Positions 1 through 6,229 are shown, counted from the first letter of the stretch. The stretch is 24,099 nt of DNA from Bacillota bacterium (GCA_017437925.1 JAFRWQ010000009.1:1-24099); one strand, 5' to 3'. Translations and numbers: made by a program. Notes: a model not told the origin generated them from the sequence alone.

Positions 1-1
1 C

Positions 2-307
2 CAGCAAAACCTTATCGTTGAGGGCTGTTATATACCTTTTGATTGGAGAGACAGTTTTGATGAGCAGTATCTTCAGTCGATAAGTTTCATCTGTCTTGCT
101 ATGTCAGATGAATATATAGACACGCATTTTGAAGAGATAAAGTCACATGGTTCAGATATTGAAACAAGACTAGATGATTCTTATTGCACAGTCGAACAGC
201 TGAAGCAAGACAATCGCCAGGTCATAGATGGTTACAAGTCTAATGGAGAAAAGATTACTCTGATCACCGAAAGCTATGAGGATTCTATAAAAGACGTTTT
301 GGATTAA
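2..307 (+). CDS. P-loop kinase-like protein, 3' end (partial)
   Basis: The frame is open from the first codon of the window to the TAA at 305-307, so this is the C-terminal ~101 residues of a gene that starts upstream; the ATG at 101 is internal. The visible part begins with the motif NLIVEGCYIPFDW, followed by a strand (ISFICLAMS) and a helix with DTHFEEIK, then RLDD and a C-terminal TLITESYEDS. This pattern resembles the C-terminal half of small adenylate-kinase-like or 2-phosphoglycerate-kinase-like P-loop proteins of Firmicutes. The Walker A motif would lie outside the window, so the catalytic part cannot be checked. The stretch is AT-richer than the genes further along. Family-level call only; the substrate is unknown. 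Confidence 0.6.
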   Translation, partial: QQNLIVEGCYIPFDWRDSFDEQYLQSISFICLAMSDEYIDTHFEEIKSHGSDIETRLDDSYCTVEQLKQDNRQVIDGYKSNGEKITLITESYEDSIKDVLD

Positions 308-499
308 CAAATTCCGGTTTATCGTGCTTAGGAGATTTACGCACCATTTACACACCGCCACAACTAGCTTTTGCAATAAGGTCAACATGTCGTAGATTGA
401 TGTGGATAAAAACGCAGCATATAGTAGGGTTTTGTTGTGCGTAATTCACATCTCAATTAAGCAAGCGTTAGTCTGTACGCGCAACACAGAAACAAAGAG
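308..499. other. AT-rich intergenic stretch with a distant inverted repeat
   Basis: No convincing reading frame or ribosome binding site is present. A perfect 8-base inverted repeat, TTACGCAC at 337-344 and GTGCGTAA at 437-444, brackets 92 bases of AT-rich sequence. The last ~30 bases (from about 473) resemble the bases just upstream of the repeat copy at 6295. Otherwise nothing recognisable. Confidence 0.4.
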
Positions 500-530
500 G
501 ACGGCATCCGCATGGGTGCCGTCTTTTTAT
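500..530 (+). terminator. Intrinsic terminator, repeat copy 1
   Basis: A 10-base-pair stem (500-509 with 514-523, one T-G wobble) closes a GCAT loop and is followed by TTTTTAT. The 3' arm and U tract run directly into an extended -10 box. The same hairpin recurs at 5451 and 6295, and a close relative at 17686. Confidence 0.85.
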
Positions 531-538
531 GCTATAAT
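530..538 (+). promoter_or_regulatory. Extended -10 promoter for the DUF4177 gene
   Basis: TG-C-TATAAT at 530-538 is a perfect TGnTATAAT extended -10 box placed straight after the U tract of the terminator hairpin. No -35 box is recognisable because the terminator occupies that position. The expected start of transcription is near 545, about 55 bases before the ATG at 601. Confidence 0.7.
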
Positions 539-600
539 GATCCAGACAGATCGGTGCTTGTCTGAATGCTGCTGAATCGATATTTGGGAGGAATGTTAAT

Positions 601-801
601 ATGGCGGAGTTCGAATACAAAGTGGTGACTTATGATCCTAATGGTTTCTTTGGCGGAAATGTTCAAGTCAATCAGATCGAAGATCAGCTTAACCTTCTTG
701 GCAATGATGGATGGGAAATGGTCAGTTGTACCTCCTCTAACCAAAGCTATGGGTCGACTAAAAGTTTAGTGTGTATCTTTAAAAGGAGAAAAGATCAATA
801 G
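601..801 (+). CDS. DUF4177 family small protein
   Basis: A 66-residue protein. It opens with FEYKVVTYDP, has a central helix QIEDQLNLLGNDGWEMVS, and ends with a strand LVCIFKRRK, which is the beta-alpha-beta pattern of DUF4177 (a conserved GW in 'xxGWE-V' is visible). The length is typical for the family. GGGAGGA ends 7-8 bases before the ATG, so the start is secure. It is a single-gene unit expressed from the terminator-promoter element just upstream. No signal peptide or membrane segment. The family function is unknown; a small cytoplasmic binding domain is likely. Confidence 0.75.
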   Translation: MAEFEYKVVTYDPNGFFGGNVQVNQIEDQLNLLGNDGWEMVSCTSSNQSYGSTKSLVCIFKRRKDQ

Positions 802-849
802 ATCCAGGTATGGTCCATCCCGGGTCGATGAGATGGAACTTATCGGCGC

Positions 850-855
850 TATAAT
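850..855 (+). promoter_or_regulatory. -10 box of the ABM/DUF5655 operon
   Basis: A perfect TATAAT lies 36 bases before the ATG at 891. No good -35 box is seen. The box overlaps a possible upstream TTG start at 855, which argues that translation begins at 891 instead. Confidence 0.5.
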
Positions 856-890
856 TGAAGACTTATCTCTCCGGAACAGGGAAAACACAC

Positions 891-1217
891 ATGGGTATCA
901 CAGTGAATTTAAGATATACCGGCAAAGACGGCGCTGCCCGAAGGTTTGCCGAAGAGATGACCGCCGGTGGTACGGTTGCGGCGATCCGCGCTGAAGCCGG
1001 GAATCTGCGCTATGAGTATTATCAGCCGCTCGATGACCCGGAGACCATACTTCTGATCGACAGCTGGACTGATCAGAAGGCGATCGACGCGCATCACGCT
1101 TCTCCGATGATGGCAACTATCGCCGCGCTCAGAGAGAAGTATGATCTGCACATGACCGTGGAGCGATTCGTGAATGCGGAAATACCTGAATCAGAAAATC
1201 GATTCATCAGGAAGTGA
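891..1217 (+). CDS. Antibiotic biosynthesis monooxygenase (ABM) domain protein
   Basis: A 108-residue protein of the ABM fold (dimeric alpha-beta barrel; known members are quinol monooxygenases or heme-degrading enzymes). Diagnostic stretches are ITVNLRY, AEEMTAGGTVAAIR, GNLRYEYYQPLDDPE, LLIDSWTDQKAIDAHHASPMM and the C-terminal HMTVERF. The 'DSW-x(7)-H-x-x-S' segment is the classic ABM signature. I chose the ATG at 891 over the TTG at 855, because the latter overlaps the -10 box. The next gene begins only 6 bases after the stop, so they form an operon. The substrate cannot be deduced; YgiN-like quinol oxidation is possible. Confidence 0.8.
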   Translation: MGITVNLRYTGKDGAARRFAEEMTAGGTVAAIRAEAGNLRYEYYQPLDDPETILLIDSWTDQKAIDAHHASPMMATIAALREKYDLHMTVERFVNAEIPESENRFIRK

Positions 1218-1223
1218 CAAACT

Positions 1224-1613
1224 ATGATCGAATCTATGTCAGTGGAAGAGCTTTTTTTCTTCGATGCGAGACCGGCAGCCCTGCCTTTGTATGAGACATT
1301 CAGGGAGTCTGTTATCGCCGGATGTCCGGATACCCGGATCGAGGTCAAAAAGACACAGATCTCCTTCTTCAACCGGCGCATGTTCGCAGCAGTATCCTTC
1401 ACACCTGTGCGCAGAGCAAAAGATCGTCCTGATCCGTTTCTGACCATTACCTTCGGACTGCCATACAGGAAAGAATCTGCCCGTATCGATGTGGCCACTG
1501 AGGCATATCCAAACCGATGGACTCATCATGTGATGATAGGTACTAAGGATGAAATAGATGATGAGCTGCTTTCATGGATCATGGATGCGTCGGAATTTGC
1601 GGAGATGAAGTAA
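1224..1613 (+). CDS. DUF5655 domain protein
   Basis: A 129-residue soluble protein. It carries the family hallmarks VEELF...ALPLYETFRESV, then VKKTQISFFNRRMFAAVSF, TFGLPYRKES, and YPNRWTHHVMIG followed by EIDDELLSWI. DUF5655 is a compact domain of unknown role, often found with a zinc ribbon or near DUF1801 proteins. A remnant of just such a zinc ribbon lies immediately downstream. The ATG lies 6 bases after the ABM stop, with no strong ribosome site of its own, which suggests coupled translation. Confidence 0.8.
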   Translation: MIESMSVEELFFFDARPAALPLYETFRESVIAGCPDTRIEVKKTQISFFNRRMFAAVSFTPVRRAKDRPDPFLTITFGLPYRKESARIDVATEAYPNRWTHHVMIGTKDEIDDELLSWIMDASEFAEMK

Positions 1614-1618
1614 ACTGT

Positions 1619-1693
1619 ATGTGGAAATGCCCAAAGTGCGGCCGTTCCTTCAAAAATGACGACCGGTCTCATTATTGCGGGAAAGCGCCTCCT
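1619..1693 (+). pseudogene. Zinc-ribbon N-terminus remnant
   Basis: Starting with ATG 1619, the frame reads MWKCPKCGRSF and continues to SHYCGK, giving Cys4, Cys7, His18 and Cys20. This is the short zinc ribbon that commonly begins DUF1801/YdhG-like or DUF5655-associated proteins. After about 25 codons the resemblance ends and this frame merely runs antiphase to the membrane protein below, stopping at 1903. The start of a zinc-ribbon gene has therefore been joined to unrelated sequence, most simply by a deletion. Confidence 0.55.
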
Positions 1694-2048
1694 GGTGCCG
1701 AAAGACCGGATACCCACGCAGAAGAACAAACCGGCAGCCAAACTCGGCGCATGCGTTCTGTTCATCATCGTCCTCAGTCTGATCCTGCGATACATCAACG
1801 GTTATGCGACGTTTCTGCAGGCTTTTGGCTGTGGCTTTCTGCTGTGGACGATCGTGAATCTCTGGGATGCGATCGTGCTGGATATCATCTGGTTCTGCCA
1901 TGACCCGCATTTCGTGTTCAAGGGAACAGAGGATATGGTCAGCGACTATCACGACTACTGGTTCCATATCAAGGGATTCTTTATTGGGGAGGGACTGGCA
2001 TTGGTCATCTGTGCCATAGCGGGATTGATCGTACAGTCTATCCTATAG
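1656..2048 (+). CDS. Small membrane protein
   Basis: 130 residues in this frame, with about three or four hydrophobic segments: around residues 29-46 (GACVLFIIVLSLILRYI), 52-80 (FLQAFGCGFLLWTIVNLWD onward) and 107-130. The central part contains FCHDPHF and GTEDM...YHDYWFHIKGF, a conserved loop I recall from uncharacterised Firmicute membrane proteins. The ATG at 1656 lies inside the zinc-ribbon remnant and has no ribosome site. A GTG at 1695 preceded by GGGAAAG is an alternative and would remove residues that look like read-through of the older gene. Function unknown. Confidence 0.5.
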   Translation: MTTGLIIAGKRLLVPKDRIPTQKNKPAAKLGACVLFIIVLSLILRYINGYATFLQAFGCGFLLWTIVNLWDAIVLDIIWFCHDPHFVFKGTEDMVSDYHDYWFHIKGFFIGEGLALVICAIAGLIVQSIL

Positions 2049-2070
2049 ATCGGGATATAGCGGTGGAATC

Positions 2071-2351
2071 ATGAAACGATATTTTGTTGCAAGCCTTTGC
2101 CGTGAAGCTATTCTCGGGGGCGGTATTGTTGCTGATGATGACGGAATAACATATAAAACAGGGAAAGTGACTGTATCGCGCAAGTTAAAAAATCCCGAAA
2201 TGAGATATAGGGACATTCGGGATTTTTCAAAAAATGGGTGTTGTGCTTTCCGGTATTTACTATCTCTATGAACGACGGAGAAAATTACAAGTTTATCATC
2301 TTCAGTCCAAAGCGTTTTGATGCTTTATTAAGGGAAAAAGTGAAACGCTGA
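2071..2351 (+). pseudogene. Frameshifted small protein (two frames join at an A6 run)
   Basis: The first frame (ATG 2071, with GGTGGAA just upstream) encodes MKRYFVASLCREAILGGG, DDDGITYKTGKV and ends with a foreign tail at the TGA 2269-2271. If reading moves back one base at the six-A run at 2229-2234, the protein continues as WVLCFPVFTISMNDGENYKF, then FSPKRFDALL, and stops at 2349-2351. The combined ~93-residue product looks like one compact beta-rich domain (PH-like in its strand pattern). A one-base deletion in a poly-A tract is the simplest cause. The site is also a textbook A-AAA-AAT slippery heptamer, so recoding is not excluded. Confidence 0.6.
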
Positions 2352-2397
2352 ATCCCGGTTTGTCGGGAACATCAAATCGAGTATTGAATATTACAAA

Positions 2398-2435
2398 GCC
2401 GGAGACTGACACGCGGATCTGCCTCCGGCCTTTTT
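2398..2435 (+). terminator. Intrinsic terminator after the 891-2351 gene cluster
   Basis: GCCGGAG at 2398-2404 pairs perfectly with CTCCGGC at 2423-2429, followed by C and TTTTT. The loop is long (18 bases). On the minus strand the hairpin lacks a convincing U tract, so it is weaker for the convergent gene ending at 2492. Confidence 0.7.
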
Positions 2436-2491
2436 AATGTCCTTTTCCTGTGATAAAGGGGAACTCATAAATCTGTTTTCGGATCTAAGCA

Positions 2492-3457
2492 TCAATAGCC
2501 GTATTCTTCGGTCATGTCCATGGGTTCGGAGAAGGCATGGCCTTGACCGCCCTCAACAGTGATCTTGAACTCGATATGGATCAGAACGCGCTGCAGCACA
2601 TCATTTTCGTCGTATACGTATGTTTCCGTGCCGGTCCGTTCCTCTATGGTATCAGGCTGACCCGAAAAATGAGAGGTGCTGCGTCCGGTCGTTGACGCGG
2701 AGATTATCTTGCCCGATCCGTCGTATTCATATGTATAAGTATCTGTTCCGTCAAAAGTCCCGCCATCTTCTGTGAGATGCTCCTCATAGACCATGGATAT
2801 GAGGCGGCCATCCGGATCGTATGTATAAACAGAGCTGGTATCAGGGCTTACCTGCCTGAGCCACCTGCCGTCTTCATCACATTCGCAGATGGTTGTATCG
2901 CTGCGGCCGTTATACGAACTGTCGATGCTGGTCAGGCGCCCTCTCTCATCATAATTATATGTAAAAGAAGCGGAACCTCCTTCAAAATGCCTTGTCATGG
3001 TCTTCCAGCGTTTTGATCCGAACGGCCACCATCCGGCCTCTTCGGTCTCAGCTTCGGCGTCATTATCCGGTTCGCCGGCAATTGCAGTTTCATCACCGGC
3101 GGCTTCATCTGCCATGGGGGACTTGGCTTCTATCACAGAAGCAGGCTCCGTATCGAGAGTGCGCACCCTGGGACTGGCTGAAGCTGTGTTGACCGTGATC
3201 GCAACCGCCGAAACTACCGCAATGCCCATGACAAAACCATACAAATGCGAGAGCAGCCAATTCTTTATGATATCGAAGAGCTTATTATCTATGGTTCCTT
3301 TGAGCTTATCTTTAGTATGATCCAGCAGGAATTCGCGGAACAGATGCTCCTTGGGGTCGGGATCTTTGCCGCAGGAGGGGCAGACCGTCCTCTGAGAGGG
3401 ATCCTGAGGATCTATCTTCGCGCCGCAGTGGATGCAGTACTTTTCAGCTGCGCTCAT
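2492..3457 (-). CDS. Zinc-ribbon membrane protein with extracytoplasmic YD-type repeats
   Basis: 321 residues. A cytoplasmic zinc ribbon (Cys8, Cys11, Cys26, Cys29) is followed by a charged helix, one membrane segment at about 70-89 and an acidic linker (~100-145). After the linker come about five degenerate repeats of the type YTYDxxGRLxS, at roughly 167-177, 188-200, 211-221, 243-253 and 280-291. Such tyrosine-aspartate repeats are typical of large secreted RHS/YD proteins and are unusual on a small single-span protein. The predicted topology puts the repeats outside. The ATG overlaps the stop of the upstream gene (ATGA, 3454-3457), so the two are translationally coupled. Likely an envelope sensor or binding protein; this is inference. 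Confidence 0.7.
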   Translation of the reverse strand: MSAAEKYCIHCGAKIDPQDPSQRTVCPSCGKDPDPKEHLFREFLLDHTKDKLKGTIDNKLFDIIKNWLLSHLYGFVMGIAVVSAVAITVNTASASPRVRTLDTEPASVIEAKSPMADEAAGDETAIAGEPDNDAEAETEEAGWWPFGSKRWKTMTRHFEGGSASFTYNYDERGRLTSIDSSYNGRSDTTICECDEDGRWLRQVSPDTSSVYTYDPDGRLISMVYEEHLTEDGGTFDGTDTYTYEYDGSGKIISASTTGRSTSHFSGQPDTIEERTGTETYVYDENDVLQRVLIHIEFKITVEGGQGHAFSEPMDMTEEYGY

Positions 3458-4008
3458 AACAGCTCCTCCTCTCTGACGATGTATATGACAAGCTGTCTCT
3501 GCCTGCTGCCGTAATCTGCCGTCAGGATATAGTGGCGGTCAGTCATGTTACGGAGGGCTATGGCATCTTCCGGGGCAAACGCTTCGCTGATGACTGTTTC
3601 CTGATCCGCATTGCGCACGGTATCAACAAGTATAGACTCAGCTTTTCCCGGTACATACAGATTCAGATCGAATTCCGCATTTTCGGAACCGATATAGTAT
3701 TCATCCAGTTCTCTGTTGTAAGCAAGCGTATAGTCATCGCCGCTGCGGACAGAGAATGTATTGCCGTAGTATGTCCTGAAGAGCAGCCCGTAAGCGAGGA
3801 TCAGCACCAGCATCAGCACGCGTACGACCGGATGGCCCGTGATTTTCCCCAGCGTGATCCACCCCCTGGCATTCTCCAGCATCTCGATCTTTCCGTATAT
3901 AGTCGCATTCCAGGCCTTCTTCCTGTCCTCTTCGGGTATCTGCTTTCCGCAGGAGGAGCAGTATTCTGCCTTAATTATGTTTTCCGATCCACAATATCTG
4001 CATTTCAT
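3454..4008 (-). CDS. Zinc-ribbon single-span membrane protein
   Basis: 184 residues from the ATG at 4008. It has an N-terminal zinc ribbon (Cys3, Cys6, Cys17, Cys20; MKCRYCGSEN), an amphipathic linker, one membrane segment at about 61-78 (VVRVLMLVLILAYGLLF), and an extracytoplasmic tail of ~105 residues with beta-strand character. The longer open frame to 4146 is rejected because the promoter (-10 at 4028-4033) and GGAG at 4017-4020 lie inside it. It is the first gene of a two-gene operon with the YD-repeat protein, which has the same domain order (ribbon, membrane span, outer domain). Function unknown. Confidence 0.7.
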   Translation of the reverse strand: MKCRYCGSENIIKAEYCSSCGKQIPEEDRKKAWNATIYGKIEMLENARGWITLGKITGHPVVRVLMLVLILAYGLLFRTYYGNTFSVRSGDDYTLAYNRELDEYYIGSENAEFDLNLYVPGKAESILVDTVRNADQETVISEAFAPEDAIALRNMTDRHYILTADYGSRQRQLVIYIVREEELL

Positions 4009-4027
4009 ATGATCATCTCCGTTTGTT

Positions 4028-4056
4028 ATAATATAACGGTATAATACTAAAGTCAA
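4028..4056 (-). promoter_or_regulatory. Sigma-A promoter of the zinc-ribbon operon
   Basis: On the minus strand, TTGACT (4056-4051) and TATTAT (4033-4028) are separated by exactly 17 bases. The expected transcription start is near 4021, giving a very short leader of about 12 bases before the ATG at 4008. Confidence 0.75.
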
Positions 4057-4126
4057 AAAAACATGCCGGATTATGTGCGTGTCGGGAGCTGATGACCCCG
4101 GTAATTCGGGATTTGCGAGGCTCATC

Positions 4127-4528
4127 ATGGAGATCAAAGAATACAAAGTATTTAATGAAGACGAGATCCTGCGGCTTTATTCAGGCGTCGGATGGACGGC
4201 ATATACGAAAGACATGACAGCTCTGCGCCGGGGTTTTGAGCATTCTTTGCTGGTCCTGGCGGCGTATGAGGAGGGCGAGCTGCTCGGGATCATCAGGGCT
4301 GTCGGCGACGGTTTTACCGTTGTTTTTATTCAGGATATACTGGTTTATCCCGAAAAGCAGAGGCAGGGTGTAGGCACGGCCCTGCTGAGAGCAGTGCTTG
4401 AACGGTATCCCGAGGTGAGGCAGATCGAATTGACGACGGACGATACTCCCGAAACGCTTGCGTTTTACAGGTCGATGGGCTTCAGGGAATTCTCCGAGAC
4501 GGGCTGCCGCGGATTCATGAGATGCTGA
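4127..4528 (+). CDS. GNAT family N-acetyltransferase
   Basis: 133 residues. The GNAT fold is clear: strand VVFIQDILVYP, then the acetyl-CoA pyrophosphate loop QRQGVGTALL (pattern Q/R-x-x-G-x-G/A), and a C-terminal TPETLAFYRSMGF motif. The IELTTDDTPETLAFY segment resembles small YhbS/PA4866-type acetyltransferases. The ATG at 4127 follows GCGAGG by 6 bases and is preferred over the upstream ATG at 4073, whose first 18 codons add no conserved sequence. It is transcribed divergently from the zinc-ribbon operon and closed by the terminator at 4584. The acceptor substrate is unknown. Confidence 0.85.
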   Translation: MEIKEYKVFNEDEILRLYSGVGWTAYTKDMTALRRGFEHSLLVLAAYEEGELLGIIRAVGDGFTVVFIQDILVYPEKQRQGVGTALLRAVLERYPEVRQIELTTDDTPETLAFYRSMGFREFSETGCRGFMRC

Positions 4529-4583
4529 CAGCTTCGGATCCGATCCCGCTCAGCGATCCTGCCCGTTTACCGCAGTTTGCCTT

Positions 4584-4617
4584 CCGGTCCTGCCGAAACG
4601 GCCGGGCCGGTTTTTTT
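4584..4617 (+). terminator. Intrinsic terminator after the GNAT gene
   Basis: A 12-base-pair GC-rich stem (4584-4595 with 4599-4610, one mismatch and one wobble) with an AAA loop, followed by seven T. Confidence 0.8.
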
Positions 4618-4630
4618 ACGGCAAAAGTTA

Positions 4631-4678
4631 TTGACTTATGTCACAAACAGGCTCATAATAATAACTGACATATGTCAG
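4631..4678 (+). promoter_or_regulatory. DUF134-NifX promoter with twin TGACWTATGTCA palindromes
   Basis: TTGACT (4631-4636) and CATAAT (4654-4659) are 17 bases apart, a good sigma-A promoter with a start near 4666. A perfect 14-base palindrome, CTGACATATGTCAG, sits at 4665-4678 over the predicted start. A one-mismatch copy of its core, TGACTTATGTCA, sits at 4632-4643 over the -35 box. The two centres are 35 bases apart. The placement suggests repression by a dimeric regulator. Confidence 0.7.
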
Positions 4679-4690
4679 AAAGGAGGGCTT

Positions 4691-5428
4691 ATGCCGAGAC
4701 CGATCAGATGCCGCAGGATAGAGCGGCTCCCAGTCTATCGCAGTTTTTCACCTGACGATACCGCAGCTTCTGAGAGCGTTCAAATGACGGTGGACGAATT
4801 CGAGGCATTTCGTCTCCTGGATAATGAAGGCCTTACGCAGGAAGCCTGCGCCGCCAGAATGAACATCGCCCGCACCACGGTAACGGCGATATATGACAGC
4901 GCGAGAAAAAAAATAGCGGACGCCCTGGTCAACGGGAAACGCCTGCTGATCGCAGGAGGCTGCTGCGAGTTTCAGCCGGTGGAGCTTTATCAGGATATAA
5001 TGGAGAAAGGAAGCAATTCAATGAGGATCGCAGTAACTTATGAAAACGGAGAAGTCTTTCAGCATTTCGGTCATACCGCGCAGTTTAAGCTTTATGATGC
5101 GGAGGACGGCAGGATAACGGCGGAACAGGTCGTAGACACGAACGGAAGCGGACACGGCGCGCTGGCCGGTTTCCTCCAGGCTGTCAAAGCCGACGCCCTG
5201 ATCTGCGGCGGAATGGGCATGGGCGCGCAGATGGCGCTGGCCGACGCGGGGATCAGGCTCTATCCCGGCGTTCAGGGTCCTGCGGATGCGGCAGCGGAGG
5301 CTCTCGCCGCTGGAACGCTGGACTTCGACCCGGATGCTCACTGCGATCATCATGATCACCATGAGCACCATCACGACGGCGATTGCGGCCATGAAAGCTG
5401 CAAAGACCATCACTGCCGCGAAAAATAA
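4691..5428 (+). CDS. DUF134 / NifX-like fusion protein with His-rich tail
   Basis: 245 residues. Residues 1-~100 are a DUF134 (UPF0251) domain: MPRPIRCRRI, the DEFEAFRLLDNEGLTQEACAA helix and an HTH resembling sigma region 4 (NIARTTVTAIYDSARKKIADAL). Residues ~111-215 are a NifX/NifB-C type domain (MRIAVTYENG, FGHTAQF, ADALICGGMGMGAQMAL), which binds iron-sulfur or iron-molybdenum precursors in known relatives. The end is a His/Cys-rich tail (217-242), probably metal-binding. GGAGGG lies 5-9 bases before the ATG at 4691. M111 is preceded by AGAAAGGAAG and could be an internal start that makes the NifX part alone. Likely a metal- or redox-responsive regulator; no nitrogenase genes are nearby. 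Confidence 0.85.
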   Translation: MPRPIRCRRIERLPVYRSFSPDDTAASESVQMTVDEFEAFRLLDNEGLTQEACAARMNIARTTVTAIYDSARKKIADALVNGKRLLIAGGCCEFQPVELYQDIMEKGSNSMRIAVTYENGEVFQHFGHTAQFKLYDAEDGRITAEQVVDTNGSGHGALAGFLQAVKADALICGGMGMGAQMALADAGIRLYPGVQGPADAAAEALAAGTLDFDPDAHCDHHDHHEHHHDGDCGHESCKDHHCREK

Positions 5429-5450
5429 CCTGTTGAGATGATCTCTCGAA

Positions 5451-5480
5451 GACGGTATCCGCAAGGGTGCCGTCTTTTTA
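5451..5480 (+). terminator. Intrinsic terminator, repeat copy 2 (-10 decayed)
   Basis: A 10-base-pair stem (5451-5460 with 5465-5474, two wobbles) has a GCAA loop and is followed by TTTTTATG. It is nearly identical to the hairpins at 500 and 6295. The following bases (TGTATTTTAT) are a degraded version of the extended -10 seen in the other copies. Confidence 0.85.
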
Positions 5481-5486
5481 TGTATT

Positions 5487-5655
5487 TTATATGGTGCAAG
5501 GTTTCCGGCAGAATCGTTCTAAAATCAAGGGAAGGCAATGAAAAATCATTAACGTGCCCATGCAAGAAAAAAGCGGCAGGTTTTTTAGAAGGTAATGTTA
5601 CCGCAAATAAGCTTGAAGTATAGATGACACTTTGTAGAATGGTTTTTATAAGAAA
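5487..5655. other. Intergenic, no gene seen
   Basis: The short open frame across 5438-5623 has no ribosome site and begins inside the terminator repeat, so it is not called. A 5-base inverted repeat GGTAA/TTACC lies near 5591. A clear promoter for the next gene is not visible; TTTTTATAAG near 5643-5652 may supply a weak -10. Confidence 0.4.
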
Positions 5656-5667
5656 CAGGAGGTGTCT

Positions 5668-6222
5668 ATGGCGTTTGCGGATTATATCTATAAAAAACCG
5701 GTCATCGAAACAGGCAGGCTGATCATAAGGCCGATGGAGGCTGCGGATGTTCCGTCGCTGAAGAAGTGGATGCCCGACAGATCGATCTATACCTATTGGG
5801 GCAAAGGTCCGTCCGGGGCGGAAAAGGACCCGGAGCTCCTGTTCCAAAGAGCGGAAAGGCCTGTGAAGAGCTTCCATCTGGGGATAGCTGAAAAAGACAG
5901 CGGCGAGGTGATCGGTGATATCTGGGTCTATAATATTGAGAACGACCGGATGGCACAGATAGCAATCAGGCTGTCAAAAGAAAAACAGGGCAGGGGCTAT
6001 GGGACGGAAGCTCTGTCGGCAATGACGGGATTCTGTTTCGAACATACCGAGCTTCAAAGACTGTGGACGCAGGTCGATATCAGAAATATATCCTCATGTC
6101 GAATGCTTGAAAAGTGCGGTTATACAAGAGAAGGTCTTGTCAGGCAGGGTAAGATGGTGAATACCTGGTGTGATTATTACATATACGGGATCCTGAGATC
6201 CGAACTGCCGAGGGAAAGATGA
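5668..6222 (+). CDS. RimJ/RimL-type GNAT acetyltransferase
   Basis: 184 residues of the Acetyltransf_3 (RimJ/RimL) branch. It opens with ETGRLIIRPMEAADVPSLKKW, continues with GEVIGDIWVYNI and the acetyl-CoA loop KQGRGYGTEAL. It ends with the family hallmark DIRNISSCRMLEKCGYTREG and a final WCDYYIYGIL. AGGAGG at 5656-5661 is spaced 6 bases from ATG 5668; the GTG two codons earlier is too close. Members acetylate protein N-termini, antibiotics or small amines; the acceptor here is unknown. It is a single-gene unit. Confidence 0.88.
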   Translation: MAFADYIYKKPVIETGRLIIRPMEAADVPSLKKWMPDRSIYTYWGKGPSGAEKDPELLFQRAERPVKSFHLGIAEKDSGEVIGDIWVYNIENDRMAQIAIRLSKEKQGRGYGTEALSAMTGFCFEHTELQRLWTQVDIRNISSCRMLEKCGYTREGLVRQGKMVNTWCDYYIYGILRSELPRER

Positions 6223-6229
6223 CGCGTAA

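Noticed and set aside
337..444. 8-base inverted repeat as ends of a mobile element
   Set aside because: The 92 bases between have no transposase or target-site duplication; an 8-base match can occur by chance.
4009..4146. Longer N-terminus for the zinc-ribbon protein (start at 4146)
   Set aside because: The promoter and ribosome site lie inside this extension, and it adds no conserved residues.
4691..5428. Nitrogen fixation gene cluster
   Set aside because: Only a NifX-like domain is present, fused to DUF134; no nif structural or assembly genes are in the window.
5438..5623. Short plus-strand open frame after the DUF134-NifX gene
   Set aside because: Begins upstream of a terminator hairpin and runs through it, has no ribosome site and no familiar sequence.
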